This document shows positions 54,949-62,889 of a stretch of DNA of 64,000 nucleotides, piece after piece. Within the stretch, counting starts at the first letter, position 1. Each line of letters begins with the position of its first letter. The notes below the pieces were generated by a model. The model did not search any database, was not told the DNA's origin, and was given only the letters and a program-made list of their open reading frames with translations. This DNA comes from an uncultured Bacteroides sp. (GTDB lineage: Bacteria; Bacteroidota; Bacteroidia; Bacteroidales; Bacteroidaceae), in NCBI GenBank assembly GCA_949294185.1, contig CASFGA010000007.1, positions 210,346-274,345 on the forward strand, read 5' to 3'. The position numbers and the translations under genes are program-made.

Positions 54949-54975
54949 CGCCCGAATCACAAGAACCTTACGAAA

Positions 54976-55875
54976 ATGACAAATGATATTTGCTGTATAG
55001 GACATATCACTTTAGACAAAATCGTAACTCCCAAAAAGACTACTTACTTGCCGGGCGGTACATCTTATTATTTCTCGCATGGTATCAGACACCTGAAGGA
55101 TACCCAGAACTACAAGCTGATTACAGCTCTTGCTCCAAGCGAATACAAGGCCGTAGAAGACATGCGCAGGGAAGGAATCCGGGTGAAAGTCCTGCCAAGC
55201 AAAAATACCGTCTATTTTGAAAACACTTATGGAGAGAACCAGGACAACCGAACGCAGCGTGTTCTGGCCAAGGCTGACCCGTTTACTGTAGACGAACTGA
55301 AGGATGAAAAGGCTCATATATTTCATCTGGGAAGTCTTTTGTCTGATGACTTTTCGTTAGATGTGGTGAAGATGCTTTCCGGAAAAGGTATTTTAGCCGT
55401 AGATGCACAAGGATATCTCCGGGAAGTAAGGGGTGAAAAGGTATATCCCATCGACTGGAAAGACAAAAAAGAAGCCTTGAAATACATCGACATCCTTAAA
55501 GTAAACGAGCATGAGGCCGAGGTGCTGACGGGATTCAAAGATCCGAAGCAGGCCGCACTACAGCTTGCCGCGTGGGGAGTAAAGGAGGTTCTGCTCACTT
55601 TGGGAAGCCTTGGCTCGCTGATATACGCTGAAGGGACATTCCATAAGATACCCGCTTATCCTCCCCACGAGGTGGTAGACGCCACCGGATGCGGTGACAC
55701 TTATGTCTTAGGCTATCTTTATATGAGAAACAAAGGGGCTTCGTATGAAGAAGCAGGATGCTTTGCAGCTGCCATGTCGACCATCAAGCTCGAAAAGTCA
55801 GGCCCTTTCTCGGGAACAGAAGAGGATGTATGGAATATCATCCGCAACAGCAGCCTGCATTCCCAAACTTTATAA
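54976..55875 (+). CDS. PfkB-family carbohydrate kinase, possibly an inositol kinase
   Basis: This 299-residue ribokinase-fold protein starts MTNDICCIGHITLDKIVT, with YLPGGTSYYFSHGI as the substrate-site GG motif and DATGCGDTYVLGYLYM as the anion hole with catalytic Asp (DxxGxGD, the PfkB signature). ILKVNEHEAEVLTG is the ADP-site NxxE motif. The substrate is not readable from sequence. The divergent myo-inositol-phosphate synthase gene suggests inositol, and plant myo-inositol kinase belongs to this fold. The start follows a -7 element, so the 10-codon longer frame is not used. Confidence 0.9.
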   Translation: MTNDICCIGHITLDKIVTPKKTTYLPGGTSYYFSHGIRHLKDTQNYKLITALAPSEYKAVEDMRREGIRVKVLPSKNTVYFENTYGENQDNRTQRVLAKADPFTVDELKDEKAHIFHLGSLLSDDFSLDVVKMLSGKGILAVDAQGYLREVRGEKVYPIDWKDKKEALKYIDILKVNEHEAEVLTGFKDPKQAALQLAAWGVKEVLLTLGSLGSLIYAEGTFHKIPAYPPHEVVDATGCGDTYVLGYLYMRNKGASYEEAGCFAAAMSTIKLEKSGPFSGTEEDVWNIIRNSSLHSQTL

Positions 55876-55919
55876 ACAATAAAAAACGGGAAAAACGCAG
55901 GTCATTCCGGGAAAAAGTA

Positions 55920-55927
55920 TAACTTTG
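55920..55927 (+). promoter_or_regulatory. -7 element of the small ORF-ygiQ operon
   Basis: TAACTTTG, 30 bases upstream of the ATG at 55958. Confidence 0.55.
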
Positions 55928-55957
55928 TCTGTAGAAACTTTAATAAAGAACAAGATT

Positions 55958-56263
55958 ATGTATACAATACAGACAAACGCCTCGGGCACGCGCAGTATGG
56001 AAATTTCAGAAACACATTTGGAAACCATCGAAAAATACTCGCTTTTTCAGGGGCTGATAGACAGTAACGGCATCGTTGACGAGAGTGTACTCGACAAACT
56101 GAAGCTGAATATACGGTCGCTGATTGCTTCAATGGAAGAAAACAGCAAGGATTTGTTGGATCTTTGCATCGATGTAATCTATCACAACAATATGAAGGCG
56201 TTCGGGCTTCACCAACTCATCCTGCTTTATATCAACTGGGAACGTGACAAAGAAACAGCATAA
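55958..56263 (+). CDS. small hypothetical protein coupled to ygiQ
   Basis: This is a 101-residue soluble protein with no signal peptide or membrane segment. It starts MYTIQTNASGTRSMEI, the rest is predicted mostly helical (LDKLKLNIRSLIASMEEN, then LLDLCIDVIYHNNM), and it ends LYINWERDKETA. I do not recognise the family. A -7 element sits just upstream, and its last 20 bases overlap the start of the radical SAM gene, so translation of the two is probably coupled. Its function may lie with that enzyme, but there is no other evidence. Confidence 0.7.
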   Translation: MYTIQTNASGTRSMEISETHLETIEKYSLFQGLIDSNGIVDESVLDKLKLNIRSLIASMEENSKDLLDLCIDVIYHNNMKAFGLHQLILLYINWERDKETA

Positions 56264-58070
56264 TCTGACAGACTGGCTACCGACAACGAAAAAGGAAGTC
56301 GAGTTGAGAGGGTGGGATGAACTGGATGTCATTCTGTTTAGCGGAGATGCATACGTTGATCATCCCTCGTTCGGAGCAGCCGTTATCGGGCGCATACTCG
56401 AATCTCAAGGCCTGAAAGTCGCCCTTATCCCCCAGCCCAATTGGCGCGATGACTTGAGAGACTTCAAAAAGTTAGGCCGGCCCCGCCTCTTTTTCGGCGT
56501 ATCTGCCGGATGTATGGACAGCATGGTAAACAAATATACCGCCAACAAGCGCCTCCGCAGCGAAGATGCTTACACGCCTGATGGCAGACATGACATGCGT
56601 CCGGAATATCCAAGCATAGTCTATACCCGGATTCTGAAAAGACTATATCCGGATGTGCCCGTCGTTGTAGGTGGCATAGAGGCTTCTCTGCGGCGGCTGA
56701 CCCATTATGACTACTGGCAAGACAAGGTGCTTCCCTCCATTCTGGCCGACTCGGAAGCCGACCTGCTGATTTACGGCATGGGGGAAAAGCCCGTTACAGA
56801 ACTTTCGCGGCGGATGCAGGCCGAGAACAAGATTCCCCATGACATTCCACAAACGGCTTATCTCACCAGCAATGACAAGCCTGAGCCTTTGCAAGGATTC
56901 GAAGACCTTATACTCTTTTCGCACGAAGAATGCTTAAGAGACAAGAAGAAACAGGCGGAAAACTTCCGGCACATCGAAGAGGAATCAAACAAATATACAG
57001 CTGCCCGCATCTTGCAAAGGGTGAACAGCCATACGGTAGTGGTCAATCCTCCCTTTCCACCGATGACGCAGAGCGAACTGGACATGTCATTCGACCTGCC
57101 ATACACCCGTCTTCCCCATCCCAAATATAAGGGGAAACGCATTCCGGCATACGAAATGATCAAGTTTTCCGTCAACATCCACCGGGGATGCTTTGGAGGA
57201 TGCGCATTCTGCACCATCTCGGCACACCAGGGCAAGTTCATTGTCAGCCGGAGCAAGGAAAGTATCCTCAAAGAAGTGAAGGCCATCACCGAAATGCCCG
57301 ACTTCAAAGGGTATTTGAGCGACTTGGGAGGCCCGTCTGCCAATATGTACCAGATGGGAGGAAAAGATGAAAATCTCTGCCGGCGGTGCAAGCGACCGTC
57401 GTGCATCCATCCCAAAATCTGTCCGAACCTTAATACAGACCACCGTCCGCTGCTTGACCTCTATCGTTCGGCAGATGCCATTCCCGGCATTAAGAAAAGC
57501 TTTATCGGGAGTGGGGTGCGTTACGACCTTCTGCTTCACGAGAGCAAAGACGAATCTGTAAACCGCAGCGCAGCCGAATACACCCGTGAACTCATCGTCC
57601 GGCACGTAAGCGGACGACTGAAAGTAGCCCCCGAACATACCAGTGACCGCGTGCTCAATCTGATGCGCAAGCCGTCATTCGAACTGTTTTACCGTTTCAA
57701 GCGTATCTTTGACACGCTGAACAGGGAACTTAATCTACGCCAGCAAATCATTCCTTACTTTATCAGCAGCCATCCCGGATGCACGGAAGAAGACATGGCT
57801 GAACTGGCCGCAATCACCAAACGGCTCGACTTTCATCTGGAGCAGGTGCAGGACTTTACTCCCACTCCCATGACCGTAGCCACGGAAACCTGGTATACGG
57901 GCTATCATCCATACACACTCGAGCCGGTTTATTCCGCCAAGACACAAAAGGAAAAGCTTGCCCAACGGATGTTTTTCTTTTGGTACAAGCCCGAAGAACG
58001 CCGCGCCATCATCAGTGAGCTGAAGCGTATGGGAAGGAATGACCTTATAAACAAACTTTACGGAAGATAG
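56244..58070 (+). CDS. ygiQ: YgiQ-family radical SAM protein
   Basis: This 608-residue protein starts MTKKQHNLTDWLPTTKKEVE. The N-terminal domain includes DVILFSGDAYVDHPSFGAAV. The radical SAM motif is HRGCFGGCAFCTISAHQGKF (CxxxCxxC) near residue 316, with a second Cys-rich stretch after it (LCRRCKRPSCIHPKICPN) that may bind another metal cluster. SSHPGCTEEDMAELA lies near the C-terminal end of the barrel. YgiQ proteins are widespread, but their reaction is not established. It overlaps the small gene upstream by 20 bases. Confidence 0.95.
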   Translation: MTKKQHNLTDWLPTTKKEVELRGWDELDVILFSGDAYVDHPSFGAAVIGRILESQGLKVALIPQPNWRDDLRDFKKLGRPRLFFGVSAGCMDSMVNKYTANKRLRSEDAYTPDGRHDMRPEYPSIVYTRILKRLYPDVPVVVGGIEASLRRLTHYDYWQDKVLPSILADSEADLLIYGMGEKPVTELSRRMQAENKIPHDIPQTAYLTSNDKPEPLQGFEDLILFSHEECLRDKKKQAENFRHIEEESNKYTAARILQRVNSHTVVVNPPFPPMTQSELDMSFDLPYTRLPHPKYKGKRIPAYEMIKFSVNIHRGCFGGCAFCTISAHQGKFIVSRSKESILKEVKAITEMPDFKGYLSDLGGPSANMYQMGGKDENLCRRCKRPSCIHPKICPNLNTDHRPLLDLYRSADAIPGIKKSFIGSGVRYDLLLHESKDESVNRSAAEYTRELIVRHVSGRLKVAPEHTSDRVLNLMRKPSFELFYRFKRIFDTLNRELNLRQQIIPYFISSHPGCTEEDMAELAAITKRLDFHLEQVQDFTPTPMTVATETWYTGYHPYTLEPVYSAKTQKEKLAQRMFFFWYKPEERRAIISELKRMGRNDLINKLYGR

Positions 58071-58116
58071 CCGTTCACTTTACACGCCGAGACACCGGAT
58101 TTTTCATAGTATCCAA

Positions 58117-58168
58117 AGTTCGGTTTCATGCCCATGAAGCGTGAATGTCACGGGCATGAAACCGAACT
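58117..58168. terminator. long hairpin between convergent ygiQ and C-S lyase genes
   Basis: AGTTCGGTTTCATGCCC (58117-58133) and its exact complement (58152-58168) form a 17-bp stem over an 18-base loop. There is no T run on either side, so it is not a classic intrinsic terminator. Its place between two convergent genes suggests a transcription stop or transcript-end function. Confidence 0.6.
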
Positions 58169-58208
58169 CTCATCAGACCAATCATAAAAATATCCTGTCT
58201 CTATGCCG

Positions 58209-59396
58209 CTAAAGAGTCGCATAAGCCGCCTCCAGCTGCTTCATCGCACGCTCCAGCACCGAACGAGGGCAGCCTACATTCAGGCGCATAAATCCCGCTC
58301 CTTCTTTTCCGAACATCTCGCCGTCATTCAAAGCCAGATGCGCACCCGAGACAAAGAAATCATTCAAGGCGTCATGATCCAGATTCAGCCCGCGGCAATC
58401 CAGCCAGACCAGATAGGAAGCCTGCGGACGCATCGCCTTAATCTTCGGCATGTTCTTTTTCAAGAACTCGTCCACATAGTCAATATTTCCCTGAATATAT
58501 GCCAGACACTGGGAAAGCCACTCTTCTCCCTGCGTATAGGCGGCTTCAACCGCCGGGTAGACCAATACATGCCCCATGTCCAGCTCGCCCGCGTCCAGAT
58601 AAGCACGGAAACGCCGGCGAAGTCCCTCATTATATATAATGGTGTGGGATGCCGCCATCCCTGGCATATTGAAAGCCTTACTGGGTGCCATGAAGGTAAC
58701 GGAATTGTTTTTCGCATGTTCCGACACCATCGCAAAAGGCAGATGCCGGTGCGGAGGCAGGGTCAGATCAGCATGAATCTCATCGGAAAAAACGATTACA
58801 TTGTCTTCGGCACAGATGTCGGCTATTACCTTCAGCTCTTCCGGCTTCCACACCACACCTCCGGGATTATGGGGATTGCACAGAATAAACACCCGCACTC
58901 CCTTGATGGAGCGGCGGAACAGTTCCAGATCCATACAATAATGTCCGTCGACAAGCCTCAGCGGACATTTCACCAGGCGACGGTCATTGCGTGTCACCAG
59001 CCAAGCGAAAGGATGATACACCGGAGGCATAATCATCACCTTGTCACCCGGCCGGGTAAAGCAGTTGAGGGCCATCCCCAATCCGGGCACCACTCCCGGC
59101 ACATAGTTCAAGAAATCCGCTTCAATCTCCATCCCGTAGCGATGTCTTACCCAGTCCACGATTGCCCGGTAGTAGCTGTCCGGTTTTGCGGTGTATCCCA
59201 AAACGGGATGTTCGCACCGCCTGCGTATGGCATCAAGAACAAAAGGCGGCGTGGCAAAGTCCATATCGGCCACCCACAAGGGAATCAGGTCGGTTCTCCC
59301 CCACACATTTTTCATTCCGTCCACTTTTTCCGCACTTGTCCCCGTGCGGTCTATCACTTCATCAAAATCATAAATCATTGTTTCCTGCATTTTCAA
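58209..59396 (-). CDS. patB: PatB/MalY-type cystathionine beta-lyase (PLP aminotransferase fold)
   Basis: This 395-residue class I/II PLP enzyme has DLIPLWVADMDFATPPFVL at the N-terminus, typical of PatB/MalY, then LCNPHNPGGVVWKPEEL, VFSDEIHADL with the PLP-binding Asp, and the PLP Lys in TFMAPSKAFNMPGMAASH. The C-terminal Arg region is GAGFMRLNVGCPRSVLE. Members cleave C-S bonds in cystathionine and cysteine-like substrates. Starts at 59396 and 59390 are both possible. It lies divergent from the aromatic amino acid operon. I saw no convincing -7 box. Confidence 0.93.
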   Translation of the reverse strand: MKMQETMIYDFDEVIDRTGTSAEKVDGMKNVWGRTDLIPLWVADMDFATPPFVLDAIRRRCEHPVLGYTAKPDSYYRAIVDWVRHRYGMEIEADFLNYVPGVVPGLGMALNCFTRPGDKVMIMPPVYHPFAWLVTRNDRRLVKCPLRLVDGHYCMDLELFRRSIKGVRVFILCNPHNPGGVVWKPEELKVIADICAEDNVIVFSDEIHADLTLPPHRHLPFAMVSEHAKNNSVTFMAPSKAFNMPGMAASHTIIYNEGLRRRFRAYLDAGELDMGHVLVYPAVEAAYTQGEEWLSQCLAYIQGNIDYVDEFLKKNMPKIKAMRPQASYLVWLDCRGLNLDHDALNDFFVSGAHLALNDGEMFGKEGAGFMRLNVGCPRSVLERAMKQLEAAYATL

Positions 59397-59526
59397 TTTT
59401 ACATATCCTGAGAAAAGCCGGCTTCCAATCTGTCCGGCCAGTCTTTACATTCTCCGCTAAAATAATACAAAAAGAGGAAATATCTGCTCCGCCTGTTTTT
59501 TTTATAAGAAAAAGTCTGCAAAACTC

Positions 59527-59555
59527 TTGTTTATTCAAGAAAATTATTACTTTTG
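59527..59555 (+). promoter_or_regulatory. pheA: promoter of the Phe/Tyr operon
   Basis: TTG at 59527-59529 and TACTTTTG at 59548-59555 have an 18-base spacer, close to the Bacteroides -33/-7 arrangement. They lie 29 bases upstream of the leader-peptide ATG. Confidence 0.65.
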
Positions 59556-59584
59556 CAACGTAAACAACAACAAAATAACAAAAG

Positions 59585-59683
59585 ATGAAAACATTTGCAT
59601 CATACTTCTTCTTTTTCTTTTATTACTTTTACTTTAGCAATGAAGTGAAGCGGGAGTTTGTGTGCATAACAAAAAGGAAATAA
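59585..59683 (+). CDS. Phe/Tyr-rich leader peptide of the pheA operon attenuator
   Basis: This 32-codon ORF runs from ATG at 59585 to TAA at 59681-59683. It has nine Phe and four Tyr codons, and eleven of them fall in codons 7-17 (Tyr, five Phe, Tyr Tyr, Phe, Tyr, Phe). Such a run is far outside chance and is the mark of an attenuator leader that measures charged tRNA-Phe and tRNA-Tyr. It sits between a promoter and an intrinsic terminator, just before genes for exactly those two amino acids. It is too short for usual gene calling. The peptide itself probably has no function beyond being translated. Confidence 0.9.
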   Translation: MKTFASYFFFFFYYFYFSNEVKREFVCITKRK

Positions 59684-59737
59684 ACACGTGAAATAGATTC
59701 AAAGTCCCGCTTCAATGAGAAGACGGGACTTTTTTTT
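59646..59737 (+). promoter_or_regulatory. transcription attenuator (antiterminator/terminator) of the Phe/Tyr operon
   Basis: The terminator is AAGTCCCG (59702-59709) paired with CGGGACTT (59724-59731), with CTTC/GAAG inside and then six more T residues. The first arm can instead pair with TGAAGCGGGAGTT at 59646-59658, which matches 12 of 13 bases of the complement of 59702-59714. So two exclusive structures exist. A ribosome stalled on the early Phe/Tyr codons would leave 59646-59658 free to form the antiterminator, letting RNA polymerase into pheA. With plenty of Phe and Tyr the ribosome runs on through that segment and the terminator forms. The antiterminator segment lies inside the leader ORF, so the exact timing differs from the E. 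coli pheL scheme. Confidence 0.85.
59702..59737 (+). terminator. intrinsic terminator of the attenuator
   Basis: An 8-bp stem plus 4 inner pairs with one bulged A, followed by six unpaired T residues. It ends 18 bases before the pheA ATG, so it must be bypassed for the operon to be expressed. Confidence 0.92.
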
Positions 59738-59755
59738 AACCGTAAAAGAAGCTAT

Positions 59756-60604
59756 ATGAAAATGAAAAAAGTAGCCATACAAGGCGTTCCGGGTTCGTAT
59801 CACGACATTGCTGCCCACAAATACTTCAAGGATGAACCTATTGAACTAATCTGTTGCAATACGTTCGAAGAAGTCTTCAAGAACATGAAAAAAGACAGCA
59901 GCGTGCTCGGACTGGTAGCCATCGAGAATACTATCGCGGGAAGCCTGCTGCACAACTACGAGCTGCTGCGTGAAAGCGGAGCGACAATTATCGGCGAACA
60001 CAAGCTGCGCATCAGCCACAGCATCATGTGTCTGCCGGGAGAAGACTGGGGCACACTGACCGAGGTCAATTCACACCCTGTCGCACTGGCCCAATGCCGC
60101 GAGTTTCTGCAGGAACATCCGCAGCTGAAGGTGGTGGAGACCGAAGATACCGCTGCAAGCGCAAGGGAAATCAAAGAAAAAGGCTTGAAAGGGCATGCCG
60201 CCATCTGCTCAAAATATGCGGCGGGACTGTATGGAATGAAAATCCTGCAAGAAGGCATTGAGACCAACAAGCACAACTTCACCCGTTTTCTGGCTGTCTG
60301 CGACCCGTGGACTGCCGACGAACTGAAAGACCGCTCCAAGATAAACAAGGCAAGCATCGTCTTTTCAACTCCGCACAGCGAGGGAAGCCTTTCGCAGGTG
60401 CTGTCCATCTTTTCATTCTATAAGATCAATCTGACCAAAATACAGTCACTCCCCATCATCGGACGCGAGTGGGAATACATGTTTTATGTAGATGTTATGT
60501 TCGACGACTACTTGAAATACAAGCAGTCCATCGACGCCGTAAATCCATTAACCAAAGCACTTAAAATATTAGGAGAGTATGCAGAAGGAGAATCGACCAT
60601 ATAA
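59756..60604 (+). CDS. pheA: prephenate dehydratase
   Basis: PheA turns prephenate into phenylpyruvate, the committed step to phenylalanine. The 282-residue protein has no chorismate mutase domain. The catalytic domain covers residues 1-185, with IQGVPGSYHDIAAHKYF, LVAIENTIAGSLLHNYELL, and the essential TRF motif in NKHNFTRFLAV. An ACT domain follows (about 200-275): GSLSQVLSIFSFYKINLTKI. The Phe-binding ESRP motif is replaced by QSLPI, and the GALV-like motif reads GSLS. It is the first gene after the attenuator, and its 3' end overlaps the aminotransferase start by 26 bases. Confidence 0.96.
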   Translation: MKMKKVAIQGVPGSYHDIAAHKYFKDEPIELICCNTFEEVFKNMKKDSSVLGLVAIENTIAGSLLHNYELLRESGATIIGEHKLRISHSIMCLPGEDWGTLTEVNSHPVALAQCREFLQEHPQLKVVETEDTAASAREIKEKGLKGHAAICSKYAAGLYGMKILQEGIETNKHNFTRFLAVCDPWTADELKDRSKINKASIVFSTPHSEGSLSQVLSIFSFYKINLTKIQSLPIIGREWEYMFYVDVMFDDYLKYKQSIDAVNPLTKALKILGEYAEGESTI

Positions 60605-61763
60605 AATACAGCCTGCCGACCGCTTGGCAAGCGTAAGTGAATACTACTTCAGCCGGAAACTGAAAGAGGTAGCGCAGATGAATGCCGAAGGAAAAAATGT
60701 CATCAGTCTGGGAATCGGAAGTCCGGACATGCCGCCTTCGCCCGAAACCATCAGGGTCTTGTGCGAGAATGCGCAGAAACCGGACGCACATGGCTATCAG
60801 CCGACAGTCGGAATCCCGGAGCTGCGCAAGGCAATGGCGGACTGGTACAAACGCTGGTATAATGTGGAACTCGATCCGGCTACGGAAATCCAGCCGCTCA
60901 TCGGCTCGAAAGAAGGCATTCTGCACGTGACTCTGGCTTTGGTAAACCCCGGCGACCAGGTTTTGGTGCCCAATCCGGGCTATCCCACCTATACATCGCT
61001 CAACAAGATATTGGGAAGCGAAATCATAAACTACAACCTGCGTGAAGACAACCACTGGCAGCCGGACTTCGACGAACTGGAAAAGATGGATCTGACCCGG
61101 GTGAAAATCATGTGGACCAATTATCCGAACATGCCGACAGGAGCCAACGCAACCATGGAACTGTATGAAAAGCTAGTCGGATTCGCACGCCGCCACAACA
61201 TCGTCATCGTGAACGACAATCCGTACAGCTTCATCCTGAACCGCAAGCCCATCAGTATCCTGAACGTGCCGGGAGCAAAGGAATGCTGCATCGAGTTCAA
61301 CTCGATGAGCAAAAGCCACAACATGCCGGGCTGGCGCGTGGGAATGCTGGCAACAAACGCCACTTTCGTGCAGTGGATACTGAAGGTAAAAAGCAACATC
61401 GACTCCGGAACGTTCCGCCCCATGCAGCTGGCTGCCGCACAAGCCTATCAGAACAGTGCCGAATGGCACGAAGAGGCGAACTTCAACGTATACAGCCGCC
61501 GCCGCAGACTGGCGGAAGCCATTATGCAGGCATTGGGATGCACGTTCGACCCTGAACAGGTAGGCATGTTCCTTTGGGGACGCATCCCCGACAGCTACGG
61601 CGATGTGGAAGAACTGACCGAAAAGGTCTTGCACGAAGCCCGTGTATTCATCACGCCGGGATTTATTTTCGGAAGCAACGGGAAACGCTATATCCGCATC
61701 TCGCTCTGCGCGAAAGAGGACAAGCTGGCCGAAGCGCTTGAACGGATAAAAGCAAATTTATGA
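60579..61763 (+). CDS. class I/II PLP aminotransferase, probably aromatic or aspartate type
   Basis: This 394-residue fold-type I enzyme has VISLGIGSPDMPPSPETI at the N-terminus, VLVPNPGYPTYTSLNKI, IMWTNYPNMPTGANAT, VNDNPYSFIL with the PLP Asp, the PLP Lys in FNSMSKSHNMPGWRVGM, and GKRYIRISLCAKEDKL with the carboxylate-binding Arg. It sits between pheA and the DAHP synthase gene, so it likely transaminates phenylpyruvate and hydroxyphenylpyruvate, the last step to Phe and Tyr. The exact acceptor is inferred from context. The gene overlaps pheA by 26 bases, showing tight coupling. Confidence 0.9.
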   Translation: MQKENRPYKIQPADRLASVSEYYFSRKLKEVAQMNAEGKNVISLGIGSPDMPPSPETIRVLCENAQKPDAHGYQPTVGIPELRKAMADWYKRWYNVELDPATEIQPLIGSKEGILHVTLALVNPGDQVLVPNPGYPTYTSLNKILGSEIINYNLREDNHWQPDFDELEKMDLTRVKIMWTNYPNMPTGANATMELYEKLVGFARRHNIVIVNDNPYSFILNRKPISILNVPGAKECCIEFNSMSKSHNMPGWRVGMLATNATFVQWILKVKSNIDSGTFRPMQLAAAQAYQNSAEWHEEANFNVYSRRRRLAEAIMQALGCTFDPEQVGMFLWGRIPDSYGDVEELTEKVLHEARVFITPGFIFGSNGKRYIRISLCAKEDKLAEALERIKANL

Positions 61764-61821
61764 GCCGTCAAAATCCGGATTTCATCAAGTCAGAAAACAA
61801 AGAACCAATAAACAAAATATC

Positions 61822-62889
61822 ATGGAACTCGATTTACAACCCATCAAACTCGAAGGCGTATCCGAGGAACGTCCGTTAATCATAGCCGGACCATGCAGCG
61901 CCGAGACAGAAGAACAAGTCATGTCGACCGCCAAGCAACTGGCAGACAAAGGTATCAAGATATTCCGGGCCGGCATCTGGAAGCCCCGCACCAAGCCGGG
62001 AGGCTTTGAAGGCATCGGTGTGGAAGGACTGGCCTGGCTGAAAGAAGTGAAAAAAGAGACGGGCATGTATGTCACCACCGAAGTGGCTACGGCCAAACAT
62101 GTATACGAATGCCTGAAAGCCGGCATCGACATCCTTTGGATCGGCGCGCGCACTACGGCCAACCCGTTTGCCGTACAGGAAATAGCCGACGCACTGAAAG
62201 GCGTAGACATTCCGGTGCTTATAAAGAATCCGGTCAATCCCGATCTGGAACTGTGGATCGGTGCCTTGGAACGCATCAACAATGCGGGACTGAAACGCAT
62301 CGGCGTGATCCATCGCGGATTTTCATCATACGACAAGAAGATTTACCGCAACCTTCCGCAGTGGCACATCCCAATCGAACTGCGCCGCCGCATTCCCAAC
62401 CTGCCGATTCTCTGCGACCCGAGCCACATCGGAGGCAAGCGCGAACTGATTGCCCCCCTTTGCCAACAGGCGATGGACTTGGGATTCGACGGCCTGATTG
62501 TGGAATCGCACTGCAATCCCGACGGCGCATGGAGCGATGCATCGCAGCAAGTCACACCCGACGTACTGGATTACATCCTGAATCTTCTGGTCATCCGCAG
62601 CGAGCATCAGTCAACGGAAAACCTGAACGAGCTTCGCCGCCAGATTGACGAATGTGACAACGACCTGATGGAGGTGCTGGCCAAGCGTATGCGCGTATGC
62701 CGCGAAATCGGTACATTCAAGAAAGAGCACAACATGACCATCCTCCAGACCGGACGCTATAATGAAATTCTGGACAAGCGCGGAGCACAAGGTTCCTTGT
62801 GCGGAATGGACGCCAACTTCATCAAACAGGTATTCGAGTTGATTCACGAAGAAAGTGTCCGCCAGCAGATGGAAATCATCAACAAATGA
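61822..62889 (+). CDS. aroG: bifunctional DAHP synthase/chorismate mutase
   Basis: This 355-residue fusion catalyses the first step of the shikimate pathway and, by its second domain, chorismate to prephenate. The N-terminal DAHP synthase (about 1-260, type I beta-like) has PLIIAGPCSAETEEQVMSTA, GIKIFRAGIWKPRTKPGGFEG, LWIGARTTANPFAVQE, and CDPSHIGGKRELIAPLCQQA with metal-site residues. The C-terminal type II chorismate mutase (about 265-355) has LNELRRQIDECDNDLMEVLAKRMRVCREI and the typical IL-x-x-x-R-x-x-EI pattern. In related bacteria the mutase domain acts as the feedback-sensing part. It lies in the operon between the aminotransferase and tyrA. Confidence 0.95.
   Translation: MELDLQPIKLEGVSEERPLIIAGPCSAETEEQVMSTAKQLADKGIKIFRAGIWKPRTKPGGFEGIGVEGLAWLKEVKKETGMYVTTEVATAKHVYECLKAGIDILWIGARTTANPFAVQEIADALKGVDIPVLIKNPVNPDLELWIGALERINNAGLKRIGVIHRGFSSYDKKIYRNLPQWHIPIELRRRIPNLPILCDPSHIGGKRELIAPLCQQAMDLGFDGLIVESHCNPDGAWSDASQQVTPDVLDYILNLLVIRSEHQSTENLNELRRQIDECDNDLMEVLAKRMRVCREIGTFKKEHNMTILQTGRYNEILDKRGAQGSLCGMDANFIKQVFELIHEESVRQQMEIINK

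Noticed and set aside
58203..59411. A 402-codon plus-strand open frame opposite the C-S lyase gene
   Set aside because: The minus strand encodes a complete PLP enzyme with its Lys motif; the plus frame has no recognisable domain.
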